A stretch of 42,569 nt of DNA from Nanobdellota archaeon (GCA_002687825.1 NZBI01000002.1:21382-63950), one strand, 5' to 3'; shown: positions 1 to 8,762, counted from the stretch's first letter. Numbers and translations are program-made. The notes: generated by a model not told the origin, from the letters alone.

Positions 1-1
1 T

Positions 2-94
2 TTCACAAGAACAGGAAAATTTAGTGAGAGACAAGTTGTTTATTCAATGATATTGATACAGCTTTTCTTCTCTAGCTTAATTTGGGTACTTTAA
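2..94 (+). CDS. 3' end of a membrane protein, possibly a polyprenyl-phosphate sugar-1-phosphate transferase (partial)
   Basis: An open frame runs in from the left edge and ends with TAA at 92-94, directly abutting the ATG of the flippase gene at 95. The 30 visible residues hold a short polar stretch with the motif SERQVV followed by a hydrophobic helix and the C-terminus. This layout resembles the C-terminal end of MraY/WecA-type transferases, where a (S/H)xRQVV stretch precedes the last helix, and such an enzyme would suit the start of a lipid-linked glycan operon. The identification rests on one short motif and is tentative. The abutting stop/start suggests cotranscription with the flippase. 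Confidence 0.45.
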   Translation, partial: FTRTGKFSERQVVYSMILIQLFFSSLIWVL

Positions 95-1378
95 ATGAAA
101 GAAAAATTAAAACATCATTTTGAAAAAAATAAATCTTTGATAAAAGATAATTTTGTACTTTTTGTCAGTTTTTTTATTTTGAATATATTAGGATATTTAT
201 TTCATTTTTATGCTGGGAGAAAATTGGGGCCAAGTGAGTATGGCGTATTCGGTTCTTTGTTATCATTAATTTACATTATTGGTTTGCCTTTAACATCTAT
301 TCAAACTACGATAACTAAATTTGTTGCAGATTTTAAAGCTAAGGGAAATTGGGAAGAGATAGCATATTTATTAAAAAATTCTTTGAAGAAAATATTTTTG
401 ATTGGATTAGGAGTTACTTTAGTGTATTTACTTTTAAGCCCCTTTATCGCTTCTTTTCTGAAAATAGATTCTTTGACACCAGTTATGTTGATTGGGAGTT
501 ATTTATTCCTAGCTTTACTTTTACCAATAACAAGAGGGATTTTACAAGGATTACAAAAATTCAAACAATTGGGAGCTAGTTTTGTTTTTGAAGGGATTAC
601 TAAATTAGGGCTTGGAGTTTTATTAATTTCTATAGGGCTTGGGGTTAACGGAGCTATTTTAGCTTTTACCTTTGCTTATTTAATTCCATTTGTGTTAACA
701 TTTTATTTTTTAAGAAAGGTTTTTAGAAAAGAAAAGAAGAAATTCGATAGCGGAGAAATTTATAGATATTCTTTTCCAGTTGCTTTGATGCTAGTTAGCT
801 TGACTGGATTTTTTACGATTGATATTTTATTGGTAAAACATTTCTTAAGTGCTGTTGAAGCTGGCTATTATGCTGCTATGGCTTTATTGGGGAAGGTAAT
901 ATTTTTTGGATCTATGTCAGTTAGTATGGTTATGTTTCCTAAGATAGCGGAATTGTATGCTGTCAAAAAAAATACTAAGAGATTAATGTTGAAATCTTTG
1001 TTTATGGTGTTTTTATGCAGTTTTGTTGTGGTATCTTTTTACTTTTTATTTCCTGAATTCGTTGTTAATATGTTGTTTGGGAGCGAGTATTTAGAAATTG
1101 CTGGTTTGATAGGATTCTTTAGTTTATTTATGGGTATATTCTCTTTAGTCTATGTTTTGTCTTTTTACAACGTTTCGATTCAGAGGAGTAAATTTATATA
1201 TATTTTGATTCTGTTTAATTTTATCGAAGGGGGTTTAATATATTTATTCCATGAGAGCCTAATGCAAATAATCACAATTTTGATAGGATTAATAATTGTA
1301 TTATTTTTGATTTTGGTTTTTTATACATATATTGACAAAAATGAAAGATTGGACGTTAGTGATACCAGCATACAATGA
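95..1378 (+). CDS. Wzx/MATE-type lipid-linked oligosaccharide flippase
   Basis: This 427-residue protein is nearly all hydrophobic helices (about 12 by eye) and has the usual length of Wzx/polysaccharide-biosynthesis flippases of the MOP superfamily. The N-terminus contains the AGRKLGPSEYGVFGSL stretch typical of the family's first helices (a residue run like 'G.YG.f....s'). Such proteins move polyprenyl-linked sugars across the cytoplasmic membrane. The ATG directly follows the TAA of the upstream partial gene, and the 3' end overlaps the next glycosyltransferase by 38 bases, so it belongs to the 2-5947 operon. A second flippase lies at 24331. The exact substrate cannot be read from sequence. 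Confidence 0.85.
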   Translation: MKEKLKHHFEKNKSLIKDNFVLFVSFFILNILGYLFHFYAGRKLGPSEYGVFGSLLSLIYIIGLPLTSIQTTITKFVADFKAKGNWEEIAYLLKNSLKKIFLIGLGVTLVYLLLSPFIASFLKIDSLTPVMLIGSYLFLALLLPITRGILQGLQKFKQLGASFVFEGITKLGLGVLLISIGLGVNGAILAFTFAYLIPFVLTFYFLRKVFRKEKKKFDSGEIYRYSFPVALMLVSLTGFFTIDILLVKHFLSAVEAGYYAAMALLGKVIFFGSMSVSMVMFPKIAELYAVKKNTKRLMLKSLFMVFLCSFVVVSFYFLFPEFVVNMLFGSEYLEIAGLIGFFSLFMGIFSLVYVLSFYNVSIQRSKFIYILILFNFIEGGLIYLFHESLMQIITILIGLIIVLFLILVFYTYIDKNERLDVSDTSIQ

Positions 1379-2030
1379 AGAGAAAAGAATAAAGCAGACA
1401 CTAAATTCTATTCAGAACACTTTAGGAAATGAAATAAATATTTTAGTTGTTTCTAATGGAAGCGTGGATACTACTGTTTCAATCTTAGAAGAATGGAAAA
1501 AAGATCATAAGAATTTTGATTTTCTAGATTTTTCTGAGAAATTAGGAAAGGGTGGTGCAATATTAAAAGGATTAGTGAAGGTTGAAAGTAAATATGTTGG
1601 ATTTATAGATGCGGATGATTCTTTTGATTTGAACACTGTTAAAGAAATAATTTTAAGTTTTGGAGATAATGATGTGGTTACGGCTTCTAAATGGAAAGGT
1701 AGAAATTTTTTCCAAGTAACTGAGCCTTTTTTGAGGAAATTATCTAGTAGGGGATGGAATTTATTGGCTAGAGTTTTATTGGGATTAAAATTAAGAGACA
1801 CTCAAGCCGGAGCTAAATTTTTTAAGAAATCTGTTTTTGATTCTATTGATAAAAATTTTATTTGTAGCGGTTTTTCATTTGATGTAGAACTTTTGTACAA
1901 GTTTAAAAAAAATAATGTTAAGATTAAAGAGGTGTATGTAAAAACTATCCATCGAGATGGGAGTACTTTTAGTTTGAAATTTGTATTTCCCATGTTTAAG
2001 GACTTAGTTAGATTGTGGTGGTCAAAATAA
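1341..2030 (+). CDS. GT2 glycosyltransferase, soluble, dolichyl-phosphate sugar synthase-like
   Basis: This is a 229-residue GT-A fold enzyme. The N-terminus has the family signature VIPAYNEEKRI, followed by VVSNGSVD, LGKGGAILKGL and the metal-binding DxD-type motif in GFIDADDSFD. The arrangement resembles the DPM1/ALG5 branch that loads a sugar on a polyprenyl phosphate, but there is no C-terminal membrane segment. I chose the ATG at 1341 over a TTG at 1332. The gene starts inside the flippase gene and its end overlaps the deacetylase, so translation is probably coupled. The donor sugar is unknown. Confidence 0.82.
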   Translation: MKDWTLVIPAYNEEKRIKQTLNSIQNTLGNEINILVVSNGSVDTTVSILEEWKKDHKNFDFLDFSEKLGKGGAILKGLVKVESKYVGFIDADDSFDLNTVKEIILSFGDNDVVTASKWKGRNFFQVTEPFLRKLSSRGWNLLARVLLGLKLRDTQAGAKFFKKSVFDSIDKNFICSGFSFDVELLYKFKKNNVKIKEVYVKTIHRDGSTFSLKFVFPMFKDLVRLWWSK

Positions 2031-2833
2031 AACATATACTATTAACATTTGATATTGAAGAATTTGATATGCCTTTGGAATTTGGATTAAAGATTTCTGA
2101 GGATGAAATATTTGAGAGAAGTTTTGTTGGGACTAAAAGAATTTTAGAGTTAGTTAATAATAAAAAAATTAAATCAACTTTTTTTATTACTCCGAGATTT
2201 GCTTCAAAATATCCAGAGCTAGTTAAAGAGATTTCTGAAAAACATGAAGTGGCTTTACATGGATATCATGATCATAGCTACAACTATAAAGTTGTTGAGA
2301 GAGATGTTGCTTTCAAAGATTTAAAAGAAGGAAAAGAAATGTTGAGTAAGATTACTGGAAAAGAAGTGAAAGGTTTTAGGGAGCCCAGGTTGCAAAAACC
2401 ACCTTATAGTATTTTGAAGAAAACTGGGTTTGAATATGATAGCTCTTTGAATCCTACGTTTATTCCGGGAAGATATAATAATTTAATTTCTAATAGGGAA
2501 CCATTTTCTATTGAAGGAGTTAAGATATATCCTTTGAGTGTTACACCATTAGTTAGACTTCCGTTATTTTGGTTTGCTTTTAGAAATCTAGGATTGAGTT
2601 ATGGTAAATTTGTTACTAAGTTATCTTTAATGGATCAAGATTTTGCTAATTTGGTTTTTCATTCTTGGGAATTTATAGATTTGAACGAGTTTAAAGTTCC
2701 TTTGTTATTGAGAAGAAATAGTGATGTTAAAGTTAGAAATATGTTGGACAAATATATAGACTGGTGCTTAAAGAAGAAATTTAAATTTATTTGTATGGGA
2801 GAGTACAATGATATCTATAATAATTCCTTATAG
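2015..2833 (+). CDS. Polysaccharide deacetylase (NodB homology domain)
   Basis: This 272-residue carbohydrate esterase 4-type protein probably removes N-acetyl groups from a sugar of the glycan. The NodB motifs appear in order: TFDIEEFD near the N-terminus (catalytic and metal Asp), ALHGYHDHSY (metal His residues), FREPR with the nearby YDSSLNP, a PLSVTPLVRLP segment, and VFHSWEFID near the C-terminus. It has no signal peptide, so it would act in the cytoplasm, possibly on a lipid-linked intermediate. The start is a GTG at 2015 (or the next GTG at 2018); no ATG fits without losing motif 1. It overlaps the genes on both sides. Confidence 0.85.
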   Translation: MVVKIKHILLTFDIEEFDMPLEFGLKISEDEIFERSFVGTKRILELVNNKKIKSTFFITPRFASKYPELVKEISEKHEVALHGYHDHSYNYKVVERDVAFKDLKEGKEMLSKITGKEVKGFREPRLQKPPYSILKKTGFEYDSSLNPTFIPGRYNNLISNREPFSIEGVKIYPLSVTPLVRLPLFWFAFRNLGLSYGKFVTKLSLMDQDFANLVFHSWEFIDLNEFKVPLLLRRNSDVKVRNMLDKYIDWCLKKKFKFICMGEYNDIYNNSL

Positions 2834-3734
2834 GATTTTTGACAAATATTTAGAAGAGTGTTTGGAAGGTTGTAGTAGTTTGGATTATGATTCCTTTGAA
2901 GTAATCTTATTACCAGATAAAAAAACTAGAGAAGATAAAAAGTTTAAAATTTATGAAACTGGAAAAGTAAAGCCTAGTGTGAAAAGGAATTTGGGAGTTA
3001 AACATTCTAAAGGAGATTTAATTGCATTTATCGACGCTGATGCGTACCCAAGAAGTGATTGGTTGAAGAATGCTGTTAAGTATTTTGAAAATGAAAAAGT
3101 AGGTATTGTTGGTGGACCAAATCTAACTCCTAGAAACGTAAATATCTGGGAGAAAATAAGTGGAGATTGCTTGAGTATGTTTATTGGTAGCGGAAATGCC
3201 GCTGTAAGATATAAAATTGGAAATAAGGTTGAGGAAGTTATGGAGTTGCCTACCTGTAATATGTTAATAAGAAAAGAATTGTTTAGTGACTTCGATGAAA
3301 ATTTGTTAACTGCTGAAGATACAAAATTATGTTTTCAGGTTAAAGAAAAAGGTAAGAAAGTTTTGTATGTTCCGGATGTTGTTGTTTATCATCATAGAAG
3401 GAATAGTTTGAAAGGACATTTAAAACAAATGTGGATTTATGGAAGAGACATTGCTTTTTTGACTAAACAGAAATTTAGTTTTGATAAATTGTATTATTCT
3501 TTATTGAGTTTGTGGGTTATTTTTTTAGTTGTTGGAACATTAATTTCTTTTTTTAATGAATTTTTAAGATTTATATTTTTAGGGATTGTATTATTTTATT
3601 TAGTTATAATTTTATTTTCTAGTTTAGTTGTTAACTTTAAAAGAAGTTTACTAATTTTCTTTACTGTTGTTTTAACGCATCTTAGTTACGGAATTGGATT
3701 TATTTATGGAGTTTTGAATGGAAAGAAAACTTAA
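2808..3734 (+). CDS. GT2 glycosyltransferase with C-terminal membrane segments
   Basis: The first ~230 of 308 residues form a GT-A catalytic domain: N-terminal ISIIIPYR, the DxD motif in FIDADAYPRSDWL, the acceptor-side TAEDTKLCFQ (ED motif) and a VYHHRR stretch. The last ~80 residues are two or three hydrophobic helices that would anchor the enzyme to the inner membrane face, as in many GT2 enzymes acting on lipid-linked acceptors. The ATG lies within the end of the deacetylase gene and the stop overlaps the next gene by 17 bases, so it is part of the same operon. Sugar specificity is not deducible. Confidence 0.85.
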   Translation: MISIIIPYRIFDKYLEECLEGCSSLDYDSFEVILLPDKKTREDKKFKIYETGKVKPSVKRNLGVKHSKGDLIAFIDADAYPRSDWLKNAVKYFENEKVGIVGGPNLTPRNVNIWEKISGDCLSMFIGSGNAAVRYKIGNKVEEVMELPTCNMLIRKELFSDFDENLLTAEDTKLCFQVKEKGKKVLYVPDVVVYHHRRNSLKGHLKQMWIYGRDIAFLTKQKFSFDKLYYSLLSLWVIFLVVGTLISFFNEFLRFIFLGIVLFYLVIILFSSLVVNFKRSLLIFFTVVLTHLSYGIGFIYGVLNGKKT

Positions 3735-4851
3735 GGTTTGTGTAATACATCGCTACCCTGCTAAAGAAGTTTTAGGAACTAACCCTAGTTTTGTTAAATT
3801 ATTAGAGGATTTAGTTGAGAAAGGACATGATGTTTCTTTAGTTACTTTGAAAGACGATCAAAAAATAAATGGTGTAAAGTTAGATCCAATTAATTTAAAG
3901 TTTCATAGAGATAAAAGTTTAGATAAAGTTTGGAAGAGTTTGTTGTTTACATTTATTGTTCCGTTTAAAGTTTTAGGGAAGAAATATGATGTTATTTATT
4001 GTGATGATAATCAACCAATTTATTGGTATTTTGTGAAGAAGTTTGGGAGAACAAAAACATTGCTAAGAATAGGAGATTTATGGGGATTGTTTTTGCAAGA
4101 GAAGCAGTTTCCAATTTATGTAAGATCTTTAGCTAAAATTTTATACTTCTTTGAGAGAAAAATTATGTGGAATTCTTTGGATAATATTTTGGTATTAAGT
4201 AATGCGTTAAAAAAGCACATGATGAATTTAGGAATTAAAGAAAATAAATTGAAAGTTATAACTGAATGTATAAATTTAGAAGATTTTAAAGATATTAAAA
4301 GTGAAGGAGATAAAATAATTAATCATGGATTTTTTCATCAATATAAGAAAAGTGAAACCGTTATGAACGCTATTCCTATAATTCTAAAAGAATTTCCTAA
4401 AGAGAAATTTATTTTTGCTGGAGATGGGCCTGAATTGAATAATTTGAAGAAATTAGCTAAAGATCTTAAAATAGAGAATAATGTGGAATTTACTGGTTGG
4501 TTAAATTTTAAGGAGTTGAAAAATAAGATAAAAGAGAGTAAAATAGGCATAGCTACTAGGAGCAAGGGAAGAGCTAATGATTTTGTTGTTACATCTAGTC
4601 TATTACAAGATATGACCTCTGGGTTAGCTGTTTTAGCGCCTAACTCTGAAGCTACTAAGGAATTTATTAATGGGAAGAACGGTTTAACCTATGAAATTGA
4701 GGATTTTAATGATTTAGCTAAGAAAATTATGCTATTGTTAAATAATAGAAAACTATTAAAAGAACTGGGTACAAATGCAATGGAGAGTGTAGAAGTCTAT
4801 AGTAAGAATATAATAGCTAAACAATTATTAGAGGCAATAGAAAATGCTTAA
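3718..4851 (+). CDS. GT4-type glycosyltransferase with altered EX7E motif
   Basis: This 377-residue protein has two Rossmann-like halves (GT-B fold). The C-terminal half has the GT4 signature FAGDGPELNNLKKLA followed by VEFTGWL, and then SGLAVLAPNSEATKEFI. At the place where GT4 enzymes carry E-x7-E (usually EGFG....EAM), this protein reads DFVVTSSLLQDMTSG, so neither Glu is present. It may therefore use different donor-binding residues or be a specialised subfamily. It overlaps the neighbouring genes on both sides (17 and 8 bases), so it is translated as part of the first operon. Confidence 0.78.
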   Translation: MERKLKVCVIHRYPAKEVLGTNPSFVKLLEDLVEKGHDVSLVTLKDDQKINGVKLDPINLKFHRDKSLDKVWKSLLFTFIVPFKVLGKKYDVIYCDDNQPIYWYFVKKFGRTKTLLRIGDLWGLFLQEKQFPIYVRSLAKILYFFERKIMWNSLDNILVLSNALKKHMMNLGIKENKLKVITECINLEDFKDIKSEGDKIINHGFFHQYKKSETVMNAIPIILKEFPKEKFIFAGDGPELNNLKKLAKDLKIENNVEFTGWLNFKELKNKIKESKIGIATRSKGRANDFVVTSSLLQDMTSGLAVLAPNSEATKEFINGKNGLTYEIEDFNDLAKKIMLLLNNRKLLKELGTNAMESVEVYSKNIIAKQLLEAIENA

Positions 4852-5947
4852 AACATTTTTAAAACCGAATGCGCCAATATATGCAATCTTTTTTGTTACT
4901 GCTGTATGTAACGCTAGATGTAGCTTTTGCTTTAATTGGGAAAGTGTTTGGAATTCTAAAGATAAGAAAGAGTTAACCTTGGAAGAAATAGATAAAATTG
5001 CTTCTAATTTTGGAGAATTACCTTATTTAACTTTGAGTGGTGGAGAGCCTTTTTTGAGGAGAGATATTGCTGATATTGTTAAAGTTTTCCACGAAAAAGC
5101 TAAGACTAAGTTCTTTACAATCCCTACGAATGGTTCTATGAGTAAGAAAATAAGAGATGACGTTGAGAAAATGCTGAAATTGGGAGTTCATGTTAATATT
5201 CGTATGAGCATAGATGATTTGCTTGAGAAGCATGATGATGTTAGAAAGATTAAAGACGGTTTTAAGAAATTAATGGAGACTTATAAATTATTAAACGAAT
5301 TAAGAAATAGATATAAAAAATTTAATTTAGATGTTATGACAGTTTATAATCAAACTAACAAAGATCATATTAAAGAAGTTTTTAATTATTTTAAAGAATT
5401 TAAATTAAATCACCATTATTTGGGATTGATAAGGGTAGATAGTAAAGAGAGGGAATTTACAGATGTTTCTATTGATGATTATGAAAAAACTGTTGGTTGG
5501 ATTAGAAAACAACATCCTAGAAAAGAGAATAGGGTATTTGGTAGGGTGTTTAGAGCTCTGGATGATATGAATGATGATATTTCCATTGAAACTTATAGAA
5601 AAGGCTTTGTCCAAGAATGTTATGCTGGAAGGAAATTAATTGTTATCGATGAAGAAGGAGAAGTTATGCCTTGTGAAATTTTGGATAAGAAGGAGAAAGG
5701 ATTTGGTAATTTAAGAGATTATAATTATGATATTAAAAAAATATTAAGCAATACTAAATCAAAAGAAGTTGTTAAATGGATTAAGAAAACTCAATGTCAT
5801 TGCACTTGGGGTTGTGCTAATTTTATTAACACAATTTACAATCCTAAGATGTATCCTAAGCTACTATCAAAATCATTAAAATATAAAACACCTAAGAAAT
5901 CTCAGATTTCGTTTGATAATATAAAACCGCAACCAGTTAGCTATTAA
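4844..5947 (+). CDS. Radical SAM/SPASM domain protein
   Basis: This 367-residue protein carries the [4Fe-4S] motif CX3CX2C at Cys22, Cys26 and Cys29 (CNARCSFC) and the SAM-binding GGEPFLRRD. Near the C-terminus are Cys residues of a SPASM-like auxiliary-cluster region: ECYAGRK, VMPCEIL, and a closely spaced CHCTWGC. SPASM enzymes modify peptides, proteins or small metabolites; the substrate is unknown here, and I see no precursor peptide nearby. It overlaps the preceding GT4 gene by 8 bases and closes the operon. Its closest relative in the window is the minus-strand enzyme at 35560-36651, which shares the same motif order and Cys pattern. Confidence 0.85.
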   Translation: MLKTFLKPNAPIYAIFFVTAVCNARCSFCFNWESVWNSKDKKELTLEEIDKIASNFGELPYLTLSGGEPFLRRDIADIVKVFHEKAKTKFFTIPTNGSMSKKIRDDVEKMLKLGVHVNIRMSIDDLLEKHDDVRKIKDGFKKLMETYKLLNELRNRYKKFNLDVMTVYNQTNKDHIKEVFNYFKEFKLNHHYLGLIRVDSKEREFTDVSIDDYEKTVGWIRKQHPRKENRVFGRVFRALDDMNDDISIETYRKGFVQECYAGRKLIVIDEEGEVMPCEILDKKEKGFGNLRDYNYDIKKILSNTKSKEVVKWIKKTQCHCTWGCANFINTIYNPKMYPKLLSKSLKYKTPKKSQISFDNIKPQPVSY

Positions 5948-5951
5948 CAAC

Positions 5952-5972
5952 TTTTATAAACAATTTAAAAAT
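5952..5972 (+). promoter_or_regulatory. Probable TATA element(s) for the intein-containing radical SAM gene
   Basis: Two TATA-like blocks, TTTTATAA and TTTAAAAA, lie about 35 and 24 bases before the ATG at 5991. An AGGGGT at 5981-5986 could act as a Shine-Dalgarno sequence if the upstream box is used. Which box is used cannot be told from sequence. Confidence 0.45.
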
Positions 5973-5990
5973 AAAACTTTAGGGGTTAAA

Positions 5991-8762
5991 ATGAAAATAT
6001 TAGTGGGTTTTCCACCGACAGAGAGTAGACATGGAGGGACGATTTTGCTTTCTCAGAATAGACAATTGCAAGAATTTCATGAGCCTACTTTTTTATATCC
6101 GGTAGTTATGGCAACTGCTGCTACTTTTTTGAGAGATAAGGGTTACGACACTAAATGGATGGATTGTTTGGCAGAAGGTGTTGGAATGGAAGAGTTTATA
6201 GAATATATAGAAACTGAAAAATTTGATATGTTCTTTTTTGAGACTAAGGGTCCTGTTGTTAAGAGGCATTGGAAAGTTGCTGAAACATTAAAAGAAAAAT
6301 TTCCTGATTTGAAGATTGTTATTTGTGGAGATCATGTTTCTTGGGAGCCCGGAATAAGAGAAACTATGGAAAATTCTAAAATAGATTTTGCTATCAATGG
6401 TGGTTATTATGATTTTGCTATTGTGGATTTAGCTGAAGCTTTGAGTAAGAAAACTAAAATTCCAGAAGGAATATGGTATAAGAAAAAGGATAAAGTTGTT
6501 GAGAATGGAAGATATAAGTTGAGTAAGAAATTAGATGAAGCTCCTTATCCGGATAGAGATTTAGTTACAATTGCTCCTTATTCTAAAGAATATAATTTAG
6601 CATATAAACCACACACCTACATTATGTCTGGAAGAGATTGTTGGTGGCAGAAATGTACATTTTGTCTTCATCCTGATACGAATATAGTGACAAGAGAAGG
6701 AATAAAAAAAATTAAAGATGTGAAACTAAATGAAGGAATGGTAACCCATAATGGAAAAATTTCTAAAAATAATTTTGTTTTCAAAAGACTTTACAAAGGA
6801 GAAATGATTAATATAAATGTTAGAAACTTGCCTTACGATTTAAAATGTACTCCTAATCATAAACTATTTGTTGTTAGAGGCGAAGAATCTAAATTTATAG
6901 CTGCTTCTGAATTAGAAAAAGGAGATTATGTTACATTTCCTTTAATGAAGGAAGTTGTTGATTCGGATGAAATCGATATTTACAATAAATTGATGGATAG
7001 TTTTGTTGAAATACCTACAAAGGTTAAAACCTTAAAACACAATGTTGTTCAGAATATTTTTGAGTTAAGAGAAAACAATTACACCACTAGAGAAATTTCA
7101 AAAGAATTACAAATTGATAGAGGAGTTGTTTTAGATTACTTGCATGGCAAACCAAAAGGCAAAGTTACTATTCAAGAAGATGGAGATAATTTTAAGTTTA
7201 GTTATGGCACCAAATCTATTCCTAAGAGGGTTGACTTGGACAAAGGGTTTATGAGGTTAGTTGGATATTATCTTGCTGAAGGTTGTGTTAGTTTTAGCAA
7301 AAATAGACCTAATTCTGGAGTTGTGCAATTTACATTCCATAAAGATGAAAAAAAATACATAAATGATGTTGCTGATTTAATTGAAGCAAAATTTAATTTA
7401 GAACCTGTTTTAATAGATAATTCTGCTAATAATACTGTACAAATAACTGTGTTCTCTAACATATTAGCTAGAGTGTTTAAACAATTATTTGGGAGTGGTT
7501 CTCTAAATAAAAATATTCCAGAAGAATTAATGAAATTGCCCACTGAAAAACAAGTTGAGTTGATTAAAGGATTGTTTAGGGGGGATGGTCATTTGAGAAA
7601 AAGAGAAAGAGGATATGAATATATTCTGAACACTGTTTCTGAGCAATTGGCTTATAAAATCTGGATGATTTTGACTAGATTTGACATAATTCCTTCATTT
7701 TATATTTCTAAAAAGGAAAATAGAGAAAAAGCTAAACATGATCAGTATGTTTTATCTTTGAATGGAGATGGCATAAATAAATTAGGTTACATAAATGCTA
7801 GGAGTAAAATTGGTGGAAATAGATTTACTAAAATTGTTGATGATAAAATTTTATTTCGAATAAAGGAAATAGAAAAAGAGAGATATGAAGGGGATGTTCA
7901 CAACATTTCAGTTCCAGGAGATCAATCTTACATGGCTAATTTGATGAGTGTTAGTAATTGTGTTTGGGACCATACACTTTACCCTGCAGGAACTTTCAGA
8001 GCTAGGAGTCCTGAGAATGTTATGGAAGAAGTTAAATATCTAGTAGATAAGCATGGAGTTAAAGAAATTTTTGATGATTGTGGAACTATACCTATTGGCG
8101 GTTGGTTGAAAAGATTTTGTAATTTATTGATTGATTCCGGTTATAATAAAAAAGTTAAATATTCTTGTAACATGAGGTTTGGTGCGGTAAACTCTGAGGA
8201 ATATAAATTAATGAAAAAAGCTGGATTTAGGTTATTGAAATTTGGATTAGAATCTGGAGAACAGAAAACTATTGACAAATTAGAAAAGGGAACTAAGATA
8301 GAAGAAATAATTCCAAGTTGTAGTGCTGCTAAGAAAGCTGGACTGACTGTACACTTAACGATGATGGTTGGTTATCCTTGGGAAAGTAAAAAAGATGCTG
8401 AAAAAACTTTTCAGTTAGCTAAAAAATTAATGGTTAAAGGGCATGCAGATGTTTTACAGTCTACTATTGTAATTCCTTATCCTGGAACTCCACTTTACGA
8501 TGAAGGTAAGGAGAAAGGATGGTTTAGATTTGATCCTAGCGATTATGATAGATTTGATATGAGAGAACCTGTGTTTAAAACTCCAGATATGACTCCAGAG
8601 GAAGTTAATGATATGTGTAATAAGGTTTATTCCATTTTTTGGCATCCGGAATATATTATTAGAAGAGTGTTTAATATTAGAAGTATGGTGGATTTGAAAT
8701 ATACTTTAAATGGTGTTAAAGCTGTTGTTGGGCATATGAAAGACTTTGCTAACCACTCATAG
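5991..8762 (+). CDS. B12-binding-type radical SAM protein interrupted by an intein
   Basis: The 923-residue precursor consists of a 491-residue host protein plus a 432-residue intein. Residues 1 to ~190 resemble a cobalamin-binding domain (PTESRHGG, YPVVMATAATFLRDKGY, VICGDHVSWEPG). The radical SAM core begins at ~210. The cluster-binding motif is Cys217, Cys222 and a third Cys. The third position is split: Cys225 is intein residue 1, and Cys657 directly follows the intein, so splicing recreates CWWQKCTFC followed by VWDHTLYPAGTF. Downstream are LKFGLESGEQ and MMVGYPWES, typical of the family. Without the intein the length matches ordinary B12-type radical SAM proteins. Such enzymes often do methylations or other radical chemistry; the substrate is unknown. 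It starts a new transcription unit after a 43-base gap. Confidence 0.9.
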   Translation: MKILVGFPPTESRHGGTILLSQNRQLQEFHEPTFLYPVVMATAATFLRDKGYDTKWMDCLAEGVGMEEFIEYIETEKFDMFFFETKGPVVKRHWKVAETLKEKFPDLKIVICGDHVSWEPGIRETMENSKIDFAINGGYYDFAIVDLAEALSKKTKIPEGIWYKKKDKVVENGRYKLSKKLDEAPYPDRDLVTIAPYSKEYNLAYKPHTYIMSGRDCWWQKCTFCLHPDTNIVTREGIKKIKDVKLNEGMVTHNGKISKNNFVFKRLYKGEMININVRNLPYDLKCTPNHKLFVVRGEESKFIAASELEKGDYVTFPLMKEVVDSDEIDIYNKLMDSFVEIPTKVKTLKHNVVQNIFELRENNYTTREISKELQIDRGVVLDYLHGKPKGKVTIQEDGDNFKFSYGTKSIPKRVDLDKGFMRLVGYYLAEGCVSFSKNRPNSGVVQFTFHKDEKKYINDVADLIEAKFNLEPVLIDNSANNTVQITVFSNILARVFKQLFGSGSLNKNIPEELMKLPTEKQVELIKGLFRGDGHLRKRERGYEYILNTVSEQLAYKIWMILTRFDIIPSFYISKKENREKAKHDQYVLSLNGDGINKLGYINARSKIGGNRFTKIVDDKILFRIKEIEKERYEGDVHNISVPGDQSYMANLMSVSNCVWDHTLYPAGTFRARSPENVMEEVKYLVDKHGVKEIFDDCGTIPIGGWLKRFCNLLIDSGYNKKVKYSCNMRFGAVNSEEYKLMKKAGFRLLKFGLESGEQKTIDKLEKGTKIEEIIPSCSAAKKAGLTVHLTMMVGYPWESKKDAEKTFQLAKKLMVKGHADVLQSTIVIPYPGTPLYDEGKEKGWFRFDPSDYDRFDMREPVFKTPDMTPEEVNDMCNKVYSIFWHPEYIIRRVFNIRSMVDLKYTLNGVKAVVGHMKDFANHS
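6663..7958 (+). mobile_element. Intein with LAGLIDADG homing endonuclease inside the [4Fe-4S] motif
   Basis: The in-frame insertion covers precursor residues 225-656. Splicing blocks are visible in order: block A starts with Cys225 (CLHPDTNIVTREG), block B has TPNH at 287-290, a putative helix-turn-helix lies near 345-390 (YTTREISKELQIDRG), the two endonuclease LAGLIDADG helices are LVGYYLAEGC at 423-432 and LIKGLFRGDG at 524-533, block F is VHNISVPGDQSYMAN, and block G ends SVSN before Cys657. The usual block-F His and penultimate His are replaced by Gln and Ser. Both endonuclease acidic residues (Glu430 and Asp532) are present, so the element may still be able to home. The boundaries are well fixed by Cys1 and Asn432/Cys+1. 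Confidence 0.93.

Noticed and set aside
6663-7958. The insertion in the radical SAM gene as a large lineage-specific domain rather than an intein
   Set aside because: All splicing blocks and two LAGLIDADG motifs appear in the right order, with Cys1, terminal Asn and Cys+1 at exact borders.
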